From NCBI GenBank assembly GCA_021404525.1, contig JAAWWE010000013.1, positions 37,827-101,826 of the forward strand: a DNA stretch of 64,000 nucleotides, written 5' to 3'. The stretch's first letter is position 1, and the number at the start of each line of letters is the position of its first letter. Made by a program: the position numbers and the translations under genes. Source of the stretch: Rhodobiaceae bacterium (GTDB lineage: Bacteria; Pseudomonadota; Alphaproteobacteria; Parvibaculales; Parvibaculaceae). Below the pieces are notes generated by a model, which searched no databases, was not told where the DNA came from, and worked only from the letters and a program-made list of their open reading frames with translations. This document shows positions 14,909 to 23,353 of the stretch, in pieces.

Positions 14909-15037
14909 ATGGAAGACCAAGAACAAGATCCAGGAAAGTTCCCGCTGGTACGAGGGAAAGTTATGGTCTTCGCTATTCTGTCGTTTCTCTTCTCACTGGG
15001 AATCTTGGTTTTTCATTTTGTTCAGGCGATCTACTGA
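14909..15037 (+). CDS. 42-residue single-pass membrane protein
   Basis: ATG at 14909 reads to TGA at 15035. The product has an acidic N-terminus (MEDQEQD) and one transmembrane helix (VMVFAILSFLFSLGILVFHF). The ribosome-binding site is weak. The acidic head plus single hydrophobic helix is unlikely by chance, but no family is recognised. Confidence 0.45.
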   Translation: MEDQEQDPGKFPLVRGKVMVFAILSFLFSLGILVFHFVQAIY

Positions 15038-15195
15038 ACGTTGCCGCTCTATAGATGGCAGAGCGGAGATCCGGCCGGTCTGCCGGCGAGATCCGTCCGC
15101 GCGCAGCCGTGAAAACTGAGGGCGCGTCGAGTCTATCGATCGCGCACCTCAGAGATCATCTCACGCAAGGTCGTTCTGGTGATCGAGGACTGAGA

Positions 15196-15330
15196 TCAAC
15201 CGTCTGGTTTGTCTTTGGGCTTGACCCCTTTACGGGTGGACCAGATTCTGTATGAGAAATAGATGAAAGAGCCTACGCCACCTAAGACGGCGGCAAGATT
15301 GGCGAGCAATTCGAGATTAAACATGTGCAT
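15196..15330 (-). CDS. 44-residue single-pass membrane protein
   Basis: ATG at 15330 (alternative 15324) gives a hydrophobic stretch LLANLAAVLGGVGSFIYFSY and a Lys-rich tail RKGVKPKDKPDG. This is a typical single-pass small membrane protein topology. Upstream GGAAA may serve as the ribosome-binding site. Function unknown. Confidence 0.45.
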   Translation of the reverse strand: MHMFNLELLANLAAVLGGVGSFIYFSYRIWSTRKGVKPKDKPDG

Positions 15331-15730
15331 TTCCACACACGCCTGGGCAGAAGCCGATGAGCCTCCATTTGCCATCCACTATTATGCTCTCAGGCGTCTT
15401 CTGAAAGACTGACAAATGTGGCACCTCGAACCATAGAAGTAGTTCGGCGCGTAGCGGGTGCGTTATTAACGTAGGTCTGCGCTCTCGTTTTTCAATAGTG
15501 TCTTGTTACACCACCATTTTCGGCTGAGTTGGGCCGATAACACGCCTCTCCATAAAGCCACGACCTATCCGTTCACCGATTGTCCGCGCCAGGGATCGTG
15601 ACCCCTTGTGGGCGGAGACCCTTTTGGGGCTCCGTGGCGTGAGCCATAGAGCCCGTCCGCGCTTGTCGCGGGGTGCATGGTTCTATTAGGCTGGAATAGA
15701 AATACGATTGGGGAACGGAGGAACGCTGGA
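15331..15730. other. Non-coding region with hairpins
   Basis: No supported gene. Near 15617-15637 there is a GGAGACCC-TTTT-GGGGCTCC hairpin, and the stretch ends with the GGAGGA ribosome-binding site of the next small gene. Confidence 0.35.
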
Positions 15731-15907
15731 ATGATCGTCTCAAAGAAACGTATGGGCATGTCTCTTCTGTCAGGAACAATAGCAACTGCCCTGCTCTATC
15801 TGTTCAGAGAGATTGGAGTTGGCTCACTGGGAACACCAGAGGGATTGATCGTCTATTTCCTCCTATTCACAACGTTCTGTCATTTCTTCCTGGTCAAAAA
15901 CGAATAG
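15731..15907 (+). CDS. 58-residue two-helix membrane protein
   Basis: ATG at 15731 lies eight bases after GGAGGA. The product begins with a basic segment (MIVSKKRMG), then two hydrophobic helices (LLSGTIATALLYLF and LIVYFLLFTTFCHFFLV). It ends 42 bases before the peptidase gene on the same strand. No family recognised. Confidence 0.6.
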   Translation: MIVSKKRMGMSLLSGTIATALLYLFREIGVGSLGTPEGLIVYFLLFTTFCHFFLVKNE

Positions 15908-15949
15908 CCTTTCCAGAGTCAGACGGTCAATCGCCAGGGAGCAAGCTTC

Positions 15950-16675
15950 ATGTGCGGACGTTTTGCTACCAGATCGAAAAGTTGGCCTGAAATCTTCACC
16001 GCAATGGACCTGACGGCCACGCGAGACCGTCAAAGTGAAGTAAGAGCCAACTTCAATCTTGGACCAATGCAGAAGGCCCCAATCATTGCTTCTGATGGTT
16101 CGAAGATCCGCGCGGTAACAGCTACGTGGTCACTCATCCCAACATGGTGGAAGCAAGATCTGGAAGAGAAGAAATTCTCCACCTTCAATGCGAAATCCGA
16201 GACGATCACGACCACGAAGTCCTATAGCGGTCCCATCAAAAGCCTGCGGTGCCTGGTCCCTGCCCACGCCTATTACGAGTGGAAACGGGAGGGCAAAGTA
16301 AAACAAGGCGCCTTTGCGATTGGCATGAACGATCAGTCCATGTTCGCCATGGCCGGGATCTGGACTTACTGGAAAGGGACCTACAAGCAGAAGGATTGGG
16401 AAGGCTATTCCTTCTCGATCCTGACGTGTAAGCCGAACCCGCTGACAGCTGATGTCCATCACCGAATGCCGGTCATTCTTCACAAGGATACTTATGAGGA
16501 CTGGTTGCATGCACCAGTGGACCAGGCGCTCAACCTTGCTTCACCCTACCCGTCTCAGAATATGGCCGTCTGGGAAGTTGACGGCCGAGTTGGGAAGCCA
16601 TCAGAGAATGACGAAGGCCTTCTGGCCCCGAAGGCAGAAGAGAAGCCCGGTAAAGAGACCGGGCTTCTGCTCTGA
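15950..16675 (+). CDS. SOS response-associated peptidase (YedK/HMCES family)
   Basis: The 241-residue protein starts MCGRFA, exposing the catalytic Cys2 after Met removal. It has the NAKSET block near residue 83 and the ADVHHRMPVIL histidine motif near residue 168. HMCES/YedK proteins form a covalent link with abasic sites in single-stranded DNA and then self-cleave. On mobile elements they probably protect single-stranded transfer intermediates. Length and motifs are those of the family. Confidence 0.92.
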   Translation: MCGRFATRSKSWPEIFTAMDLTATRDRQSEVRANFNLGPMQKAPIIASDGSKIRAVTATWSLIPTWWKQDLEEKKFSTFNAKSETITTTKSYSGPIKSLRCLVPAHAYYEWKREGKVKQGAFAIGMNDQSMFAMAGIWTYWKGTYKQKDWEGYSFSILTCKPNPLTADVHHRMPVILHKDTYEDWLHAPVDQALNLASPYPSQNMAVWEVDGRVGKPSENDEGLLAPKAEEKPGKETGLLL

Positions 16676-17008
16676 TCAATATTCAGATGCGAGCATGATA
16701 GTGAGAACGCGGGTTGTCACAGCCGGGTCGGCAGGATCTTCACTGCCAGCATCAAGCGTCTTGTTGTAATAATCGATTTTCCAAAAGATGTGGTGTTCTC
16801 CGTGATGAAACGCTCCGAAGTCTCTTTCGCCGTATGGATTGTTGTCGTCTGAGAAGTCATTGCAGGTTTCGACCTTCTGACGAATGTCCGACAGATCCTC
16901 GGGAGGGAGCGATGCCACACCGTCAGTCACGAAGACTTTCGATGCTATTCCCATAGCTGACCGAGCGAGATCATTGAGCTTCGCGATGATGTGCGCGTTG
17001 TTAGACAT
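16676..17008 (-). CDS. DUF3768 family protein
   Basis: The start is the ATG at 17008, preceded by GGGGAAG. The 110 residues carry the DUF3768 pattern: IIAKLNDLARS, GVASLPPEDLSDI, then DNNPYGERDFGAF and FWKIDYYNKTL with SEDPADPAVTTRVLTIMLA at the C-terminus. The family is frequent on alphaproteobacterial plasmids and ICEs and has no known function. It converges with the upstream peptidase gene, ending at the adjacent base. Confidence 0.88.
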   Translation of the reverse strand: MSNNAHIIAKLNDLARSAMGIASKVFVTDGVASLPPEDLSDIRQKVETCNDFSDDNNPYGERDFGAFHHGEHHIFWKIDYYNKTLDAGSEDPADPAVTTRVLTIMLASEY

Positions 17009-17136
17009 GATGGTTCTTCCCCAATTTGTTGAACAGGACAAACCTGAAACCTTGCGATCGGGGGAAGCCATCAAGGCCGTAGAGCGGAGCGTGCCTTGAA
17101 GGGTGCCCTAACAAGGTAGGTTGTCCGACTGTTCAA

Positions 17137-17598
17137 TCAGGGGAGAAACCTTCTGAATGGCGCACTATCAGCGTCGCTTTGTGCTGCCGCACGCCCATGG
17201 CGAGCAGCTGACTTGAGAAGCCCGTCTACGGTTGTACGCGACCAGTTGGTTATTGGTGTTCTTGGCAAGTCATCTTGCAAGAACCAGAACACAAGTTCGC
17301 CAGAGGCTGACAGCCTATTGATGGAGCGCCTGATTGCATCCAGAGCAGGACAGCAGCTCGGACCAGAATAGCTTTCGCTGGTACATCTGAGCGCATCGGT
17401 GTTGGGCAGATCAATTGCATGAAGACATCTCTTGGTTGAGGCCGTCTCAACTATGCCTGTTAGGCGTCCCCTCTCCGCGATCAACCCCCAAATAGCACCC
17501 CGTGTTGCGTCCAAGAAGACGCTGCCCGCGCCAGGTCTATTTGGAGGTCGTTCGGCTGCGCCTTTCTTGATCTCTGCTCGTTGGTCCACTTTCTCCAA
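17137..17598 (-). CDS. Doubtful 153-codon ORF overlapping the inverted repeat
   Basis: The first third of this frame lies in the duplicated leader opposite the 63-residue gene; the left copy of that leader is broken by stops in the corresponding frame. The remainder, with FWFLQDD and a Ser/Arg-rich tail, resembles nothing I know. It may be an eroded gene or chance frame. Confidence 0.2.
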   Translation of the reverse strand: MEKVDQRAEIKKGAAERPPNRPGAGSVFLDATRGAIWGLIAERGRLTGIVETASTKRCLHAIDLPNTDALRCTSESYSGPSCCPALDAIRRSINRLSASGELVFWFLQDDLPRTPITNWSRTTVDGLLKSAARHGRAAAQSDADSAPFRRFLP

Positions 17599-17860
17599 CA
17601 GTCATCGACGGATACAAACCAAGGAGATGACAGATGAGCAATAAACCAACACACACAGCGTTTCAGGTCACTAAAGCAGGCGACAAGAATTTCTGGAACC
17701 GGATCGGCGCTGCCTGGGAAAACAAAGATGGCAATGGGTTCAACATCAAACTCTTCGCCATGCCGCTGGACGGCGAGATCGTAATCCGGGTCGCCAAGGA
17801 CAATGCTGACGAAGAGCAAGACTAACGCAGCGCGGAGGCTCGGTTCACCGCCGGGCCTCC
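17446..17860. repeat. Inverted duplication, right copy (partner 3255-3674)
   Basis: This copy holds the paralogous small gene 17634-17825 and the ~190-base leader, in opposite orientation to the left copy. The pair brackets about 14 kb containing the Qat operon, the toxin-antitoxin genes, the ParB-like gene and the SOS peptidase. Homologous recombination between the copies would invert that whole cargo. Confidence 0.8.
17634..17825 (+). CDS. 63-residue conserved protein, paralogue of 3289-3480
   Basis: The product opens MSNKPTHTAFQVTKAGDKNFW, continues IGAAWENKDGNGF and ends with GEIVIRVAKDN plus an acidic tail. AAGGAGATGACAG precedes the ATG. The substitutions relative to the left paralogue are mostly conservative, so both copies have been under selection. 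Confidence 0.75.
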   Translation: MSNKPTHTAFQVTKAGDKNFWNRIGAAWENKDGNGFNIKLFAMPLDGEIVIRVAKDNADEEQD

Positions 17861-17870
17861 CCTTCAATCG

Positions 17871-17903
17871 AAAAGCCCCCGGAGCATAGCGCCGTGGGCT
17901 TTT
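17871..17903 (+). terminator. Probable terminator after the small gene or the tRNA relic
   Basis: AAAAGCCC (17871-17878) pairs with GGGCTTTT (17896-17903) over eight bases with a 17-base loop. The A and T runs on each side allow bidirectional termination. Confidence 0.55.
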
Positions 17904-17906
17904 CAA

Positions 17907-17957
17907 TGGTTGCGGGGATAGGATTTGAACCTATGACCTTCAGGTCATGAGCCTGAT
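17907..17957 (-). tRNA. 3' fragment of an initiator tRNA-Met (CAT), likely attachment site
   Basis: The minus strand reads anticodon stem-loop CAGG-CTCATGA-CCTG, then AAGGTCATAGGTTCAAATCC, TATCCCCGC and AACCA. This is the 3' two-thirds of tRNA-fMet, with its CCCCGCA acceptor strand and encoded CCA. The D-arm and 5' acceptor strand are absent, so it cannot fold into a tRNA. Such partial tRNA copies are the displaced end of elements that integrate into tRNA genes. By geometry the element would lie on the 5' (higher-coordinate) side, unless this is an attP within a circular element. Confidence 0.8.
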
Positions 17958-18570
17958 CGCGCCAATTCAGAAATGAGCACTGATCCAATTCTATCAGTCC
18001 AACAATACAGGTTCGCCCGTGTCCCCGACTTTGAAACGGAAGATGCAAATCCTTAGACAAATGCTGGAAGAAAAACCCAACGTTGGAATTTCGCTCAGCA
18101 TCGGTCGCATCAGATCGGCGCTGAGAAATCATCTGACAGAATGTCAAAAACATCCAGTGAACTTTGAAGACCCAGGGATGATAACACTAAACCAGCTCCG
18201 CTCGAAACAGCCTGTCAGAGACCAATCCCGTTAGACAACAGAACTTCTATATCGAGACCTTAGCAGACTACCCGGACGCCAGCTTTCCGGGGACGAAATA
18301 CATGAGCATAACGATAACTTCTGATTGACCCATATAAGCAAACCAAGCAGTTTGCGCAGGCAGTTCAATAGAGCTGCCGGGATTAGCAGCCTGTACACAC
18401 AGCGTCCGACGCGGCAACCACCGCGCACTAAGGTCGGACGCAATGGGCTTCCTTGCGGAGGACCGCTTCACTGTGTGTGCGGTACTGCTAACTCGTTGTT
18501 GACCGGCCACCCGGCCAGGGCAGCAAGAGAGAGATTGGTCCAGAACAGACAGAAATATGGTAGGGTGGAT
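17958..18570. other. Junction region after the tRNA fragment
   Basis: No convincing gene. A 63-codon frame at 18043-18234 (plus) opens MQILRQMLEEKPNVG and could be a small gene, but its only GGAAG directly abuts the ATG. The remainder is unassigned. Confidence 0.35.
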
Positions 18571-18786
18571 ATGGGTATTCTTGAAAACAACGAAGAGGAC
18601 GAACAAGAGCTTCTAACGTGTTACCGAAAGTTCTCTCTTGGACTTCAACAAGCAACTTTGGACACATTCCGGTGGCTTTCATCGGGACACGTCAAACAGC
18701 CAGCTAAAGCTTCTGTCATCTCTGAAAACACCCCTCTGGCTAAAAATGATGCGCCGGACGTTGGTAACAGCTCACTAGACAGCTAG
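18571..18786 (+). CDS. 71-residue protein with EQELLTCYRK motif
   Basis: ATG at 18571 follows AGGGTGG. The first half contains EDEQELLTCYRKFSLGLQQAT then FRWL, aligning with the 43-residue protein at 2786-2917 (EQELLTTYRKLPHGFQESV, FIRLL). A polar tail follows that the shorter copy lacks. The two genes stand outside the inverted repeats on each side of the cargo. Function unknown. Confidence 0.55.
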   Translation: MGILENNEEDEQELLTCYRKFSLGLQQATLDTFRWLSSGHVKQPAKASVISENTPLAKNDAPDVGNSSLDS

Positions 18787-18987
18787 AGAAATTAGCAATG
18801 GGGTCTGATAATTTTGGCGGACTGCAGATTTGGTCAGCAACCGTGCGAACCAAACACAAAACAACGTTCTTTTAGCTGCGACTAGCCATGCAAATACTTT
18901 TGGAGGTGATGTGCCACCTGAAAGTGTCCTCGATATTGGTTAGAGTTTTCCGCGAGAACCCCTTGGCTGGGAGAGGAGCGGAAAGGC

Positions 18988-19296
18988 ATGAAAGCCTCGA
19001 AATTCACGGACGCGCAGAAGGCGTTCATTATCAAACAGGGCGAAGAAGGCATTCAGGTTGCAGAGATTTGTCGCAAGGCTGGAATTTGCCAGGCGACCTA
19101 TTTTAACTGGAAGAAGAAGTATGCAGGGTTGCTGCCAACGGATATGAAGCGTTTGCGTGAGCTGGAAGACGAGAACTCCAGGCTAAAAAAGATCGTTGCT
19201 GATCTATCCCTCGACAAAGAGATGCTTCAGGACGTTCTCAAGCGAAAGCTCCGAAGCCTCCTCGGAGGCGAACCCTGGTCGATGAGATCAGGTTAG
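18988..19296 (+). CDS. IS3-family transposase OrfA
   Basis: The 102-residue protein has an N-terminal HTH_Tnp_1 domain (MKASKFTDAQKAFIIKQGEE, AEICRKAGICQATYFNWKKK) followed by a leucine-zipper-like stretch (LRELEDENSRLKKIVADLSL). It binds the IS ends. A -1 frameshift around 19245 would fuse it to OrfB, since the -1 frame continues KAPKPPRRRTLVDEIRLDW. Confidence 0.9.
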   Translation: MKASKFTDAQKAFIIKQGEEGIQVAEICRKAGICQATYFNWKKKYAGLLPTDMKRLRELEDENSRLKKIVADLSLDKEMLQDVLKRKLRSLLGGEPWSMRSG

Positions 19297-20090
19297 ATTG
19301 GCGAGTATCGACACGGCGTGCCTGTGCACTTGCAGGGATTGACCCTCGGATCTATCGATACAAGTCTCGCCGCCCCGATCAGGCTGCTCTGGAACAGCGG
19401 ATCAAGGAGATTTGCCAAACCCGCATGCGGTTTGGCTACAGGCGCGTTCATGTCCTGCTGCGCCGCGAGGGTTGGTCGGTGAACGCGAAAAAGACCTATA
19501 GGATCTACAAGGAACTGGGGATGCAGCTGAGGAACAAGACACCGAAACGACGGGTAAAGGCGAAGCTGAGAGAAGACCGCAAGAAAGCTGTCGGTCCCAA
19601 TGATGTTTGGGCGATCGATTTTGTACATGATCAGTTGGCGTCGGGTCGCAAGTTACGGGTTCTGACGGTTGTGGATACCTTCTCAAGATACGTTCCCGTA
19701 TTGGATGCCAGGTTCAGTTACCGCGGTGAGGATGTCGTTGCCACGCTTGAGCGCGTGTGCGGTCAAACCGGCTACCCCAAAACAATCAGGGTCGATAATG
19801 GCAGCGAGTTTATCTCGTGAGATATGGACCTGTGGGCGTATCGGCGCGGTGTAACCCTGGACTTCTCCAGGCCTGGAAAACCGACTGACAATGCGTTCAT
19901 TGAAGCCTTTAATGGTCGGTTCCGTGCTGAATGTTTGAACACCCATTGGTTTATGAGCCTTGCAGATACCGCCCAAAAGGTGGAGGCTTGGCGTAGAGAT
20001 TATAATGAACAGCGACAACATAGTGCCATCGGCAACCAAGTACCGGCGGCATTGATAAAATCGCCACACGCATCCAGCCCGTGTGTGTGA
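19245..20090 (+). pseudogene. IS3-family transposase OrfB with premature TGA
   Basis: The -1 frame from 19245 gives an HTH_21 segment, RMRFGYRRVHVLLRREGW, and the rve integrase core: DVWAIDFVHD (first Asp), VDNGSEFIS (second Asp) and NAFIEAFNGRFRAECL (Glu). At 19818-19820 the codon after FIS is TGA where CGA (Arg) is expected; the frame then continues unbroken to 20090. One C-to-T change thus separates the second Asp from the catalytic Glu. Confidence 0.9.
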
Positions 20091-20204
20091 TCAAAGCGCG
20101 GAAACTCTAGCCGTCGCTGAGGACCCGTTGGGGAGCACGTCAACCCCAGAACAGAGCTAACTTATAAACGAGGACAATTAGGGGAGCAGGTCAAACGCTA
20201 GAAC

Positions 20205-20273
20205 GCCAACAACGGGATGCTGTCTCCCGTCAACTTCGAAGGGCAGCAGAAACTGAACCCGCAGGGTGTCTAG
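20205..20273 (+). pseudogene. C-terminal tail of a second IS3-type transposase
   Basis: The frame reads ANNGMLSPVNFEGQQKLNP and stops at TAG 20271. This is the usual C-terminus of IS3-family OrfB proteins, with nothing upstream to match the rest of the gene. It lies 68 bases after the end of the complete IS3 copy. Confidence 0.6.
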
Positions 20274-20458
20274 AAAAGGAGGGGCTATTCAAGATGTCGC
20301 TGCGGGTGCGGCGTAGCGCGAGAGCTTCACGGTAGGTTTGTCACCTGAGGTCCGAACACCTATTCATTGACAGTTCGTCTCAAGGGCGACAACAATTCCA
20401 CATTCTACCATCAATTTTTCAATATCGCGCAACCGGAGGTTGGAGAGGGAAAACATTC

Positions 20459-20582
20459 GACCGCCTCCTGAACGGTTGACGGCAAGAAGTGGCGATTGCG
20501 ACAACCGACCTGTGTCGTCTGATCACGGTTGCACTCCCAAGTGATTTATACCGACAAGTTTGCGACAAAGCCATTGCAAGTT
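20459..20582 (-). mobile_element. IS6-family end remnant, left of the DUF1302/TetR pair
   Basis: On the minus strand the block ends with GGCTTTGTCGCAAACTTG, resembling the GGC(T/A)(T/C)TGTTGCAAA termini of IS6 elements. About 120 bases match, with divergence, the block near 24864-24982 (shared GCTGAACGGTTG, CTGTGTC and TGTGATCA-like segments). The interval 20274-20458 holds nothing recognisable. Confidence 0.55.
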
Positions 20583-20599
20583 TTCAGCTGTAACAAAAA

Positions 20600-20628
20600 G
20601 GCGGTCCCGGTATGAGGCCGGGACCGCC
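20600..20628 (-). terminator. Rho-independent terminator of the DUF1302 gene
   Basis: GGCGGTCCCGG and CCGGGACCGCC form a perfect 11 bp stem with a 7-base loop. On the minus strand it is followed by TTTTTGTT. It lies about 145 bases beyond the stop of the outer-membrane protein gene. Confidence 0.8.
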
Positions 20629-20773
20629 AACACCGCTGACTGTGCATGTCGTCATTTGAGGGATGCCGACAACCAGAAAGTCAACGATCAGATCTCAACG
20701 AATTCACTTCTACGATCGCTGAGATTATCAACCACTGCTCAGTCTCCTGAGACCCAACAGTGAAGTCTTGCAC

Positions 20774-23353
20774 CTAGAACGAGTAGCTCAGGTTGATGGA
20801 GACAAAGTCTTTGTCGCCATCTTTCGTGTATTTTTCGTTCCCGAAGATGTTGGTGTAAGAGATGCCACCGCGCCATGTGTTCTGGTAAGAACCGTCAATC
20901 GCAAGGCTGACAGACTTCGTACCCTCACGATAGTTTGAGAGTGGTGCAGGAGAATTACCCTTCACATCATGCTGCCACGCGATGCGTGGGCTCACTGTGA
21001 TCGGCGTACCGAACGCATTGTTGTACTGCAGAACACCCACGAGAACATAACCGTAGGCGAATTCTGTAGGACGACAGCCAGTACGTGGGCTGAGGCCCAG
21101 GAAGGAACCCAGCGGCAGGTCCGTACCTGAAGTACAAACATTCTGCAGCACTGATTGGCTGAAGTCACCTTCACTTGCTGCATCCGGCACATACATTGCA
21201 CCCAGTTCTGTGAGAAGGATACCAATGTCGGCACCCAGAGCTCCAACCAACGGATTGGAGTTTGTGTAGGTCGCCGTTGTCCCAATGTCGAAGGTCACAA
21301 CCTCTTCACGGATAAACCCGGGAAACTCTGTAGAGGAGTTAGCCCCTGCATCCGTACATGAACTAGACGTTTGCGAGAAAGTCTGCCGACCCTGAAGAGC
21401 GGTCATCGCATCCGGACCCAAAAGGAAGTCCAGCGTACACGATGCACCCAATGTGGCGATCGTAATTTGGTCTGTATCGAGTTGCAGAGGCTGGTCATGA
21501 CGGAAAGCCACTTCGCCCTGAACACCCCAATCGCCAAGAGTTGTATTAAACGATACACCGAACAGCTTGATATCCTCTGGATACTCAAAGAAGAGATTTA
21601 ACGATTCAGTACTACCGTTTGGATTGGTGGGGATCAGAAGCTCGGCACCATCAACCAACAGGCCCGTTGCCGCGTTGGTTTGCGCGCCCACGAGAAGACA
21701 ATTGGTAATTGCAAGTTCCAACAGGCTCCCATCAGCAACAGTAAAGCCGCCACCCACAAGAGCGTTAAGCCCCAAAGCAGCAGCAGACGCGTGCGTACTG
21801 CCACCACCATTCGCAACGGCTTCACCAACCGCGTTCAGGCCCAACGTATCGTTGTAGGTCCGGCTATTAAGAGTCACGAGTTTGGTTGGATCAAGGGCCG
21901 CCGTGATGGCACCTGGCTGACCGGCAGGAATCGCAGCCAATGCAGGGCTTAAAGTACCCGGCGCAAAACAACCCGCAGCGTTCGTGCCACGACCGGTTCC
22001 AGAGTTGTTGTCTTCCGACGCCAGATAAGACCGCACTTCAGAGTTGGCTGCACCAGATCCAAGTATAAGACGCTGGCTCGCAAACGGAAGACGCGAATGG
22101 TAGTTCATGAAGTAGAAGCCGAATTCAGTGGAGTTCAGGTCTTCGGCATACCACCGAAGCGCCACACCATACTGGCCACTATCCTTCGCGTCCCTGTCTT
22201 CCAGGCGACCAACATCTGCGGTTCCGCCACGTAGAAGCAGGCGGTTGAACTCAGACTGGCCGACAGGAAGGTCTATCGCATAGTCGATTTGAGCATAGGT
22301 CCCACCAGCACCACAAACATAGTTTGTCTGACCTGCAGCCAGATAAGCCGCATCAAATCCTGTAGACAACGCATTTGGTGTTGAACAGTTCCGGTTGAGG
22401 AAACCACCACCGGACCGCCCACCGGTTACCCACGCACGTCCGCCCAGATTACCATTACCATCAGACCCTGTTGGGATAGTATCTGCGCCTGAGAAAGGTG
22501 TTCCCGGCCGGTCAAGCTGCACATGGTCCCACTCAAGCTGGTAGAAAGCTTCGAGTGACAGGTCGTAGGGCAGACCAAGAGACGCGTATGCACCCCAGAT
22601 CGGCACCAGACCTTCTTTGACTTCTGAGCCTGGACGCCGAAATGCACTCACGTCAAACGGGTTCCAGGAGCTGATGCCATTGAGGATGAAAGTTGCTTCT
22701 CCCCAGTTCACCACCTGTTTACCCAAACGCACGTTCAACGGCAGGTCGCCGACATTGAAGTCACCGGACACATAAAAGTCGAGAAGATCAATGTCACGTG
22801 CGGCATCAACCTTGCCGCCGTCAATAAGGTTTGATCGTTCATATGAACTGTCATCGTCGAGCACAGCATCGTAGAACGAACTCACACGGGCAAAGAACTT
22901 ATAATTCTCATAATTCGCCTGAATGTCGTTGGTCATCTTGACCACACCCGATGTCAAATCTCCACGGTCAAAGTTCAGACGACTATCATCTGCATTGATC
23001 GACCCAGCGTAGCTAAACCTGGAACTTCCTGGTGCTGCGCCTGCGTCCCCTGCATCCGCGCCAACACCCAACGTGAGATTATTCGTGGCACTCAATGGTG
23101 TCACGACTGTCCCATCGGGACCAGCCACCCGCAGGATGGTTGGATTGGACGTTGGACCTCCGTTCCCAGAGGCCACAAAACTCATGTTGCGTTCCGCAAC
23201 ACGCATGGACACGCCAGCCGAAACTGTGGTGTCCAAAAAGACTTGAACGCCGCCGAAATTATACTCCAGCGCGTTCGCCCCCCCTCCCCACATTGACAAA
23301 GCCGTCGCAGCGGCAATTGCTGAAAGACTAGCTTTCTTTAGTACATCGCACAT
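20774..23353 (-). CDS. DUF1302 family outer-membrane protein
   Basis: The start is set at the ATG giving MCDVLKKASLSAIAAATALS, with GGGAGGGGG about nine bases upstream; a nearby ATG three codons earlier is too close to that site. The signal peptide ends after GGGANA. The mature ~830 residues are strand-rich, have motifs such as FDRGDLTSGVVKMTNDIQ, LGKQVVNWGEATFI and GISSWNPFDVSAFRRPG, and end in an aromatic residue (SINLSYSF), as in beta-barrels. DUF1302 proteins accompany hydrophobic-compound catabolism, and uptake of substrate is the likely role. TetR is divergent. Confidence 0.85.
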   Translation of the reverse strand: MCDVLKKASLSAIAAATALSMWGGGANALEYNFGGVQVFLDTTVSAGVSMRVAERNMSFVASGNGGPTSNPTILRVAGPDGTVVTPLSATNNLTLGVGADAGDAGAAPGSSRFSYAGSINADDSRLNFDRGDLTSGVVKMTNDIQANYENYKFFARVSSFYDAVLDDDSSYERSNLIDGGKVDAARDIDLLDFYVSGDFNVGDLPLNVRLGKQVVNWGEATFILNGISSWNPFDVSAFRRPGSEVKEGLVPIWGAYASLGLPYDLSLEAFYQLEWDHVQLDRPGTPFSGADTIPTGSDGNGNLGGRAWVTGGRSGGGFLNRNCSTPNALSTGFDAAYLAAGQTNYVCGAGGTYAQIDYAIDLPVGQSEFNRLLLRGGTADVGRLEDRDAKDSGQYGVALRWYAEDLNSTEFGFYFMNYHSRLPFASQRLILGSGAANSEVRSYLASEDNNSGTGRGTNAAGCFAPGTLSPALAAIPAGQPGAITAALDPTKLVTLNSRTYNDTLGLNAVGEAVANGGGSTHASAAALGLNALVGGGFTVADGSLLELAITNCLLVGAQTNAATGLLVDGAELLIPTNPNGSTESLNLFFEYPEDIKLFGVSFNTTLGDWGVQGEVAFRHDQPLQLDTDQITIATLGASCTLDFLLGPDAMTALQGRQTFSQTSSSCTDAGANSSTEFPGFIREEVVTFDIGTTATYTNSNPLVGALGADIGILLTELGAMYVPDAASEGDFSQSVLQNVCTSGTDLPLGSFLGLSPRTGCRPTEFAYGYVLVGVLQYNNAFGTPITVSPRIAWQHDVKGNSPAPLSNYREGTKSVSLAIDGSYQNTWRGGISYTNIFGNEKYTKDGDKDFVSINLSYSF

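Larger units (their letters stand above)
18910..20137 (+). mobile_element. IS3-family insertion sequence (~1.23 kb), defective
   Basis: Imperfect terminal inverted repeats are visible: TGTCCTCG with TTAGAGTTTTCCGCG near 18925-18953, and its complement CGCGGAAACTCTAG with GAGGACCC near 20098-20126. The element holds overlapping orfA and orfB in different frames, as in IS3 elements that use a -1 ribosomal frameshift. The DDE domain carries a nonsense codon, so the copy cannot move by itself. Confidence 0.85.
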
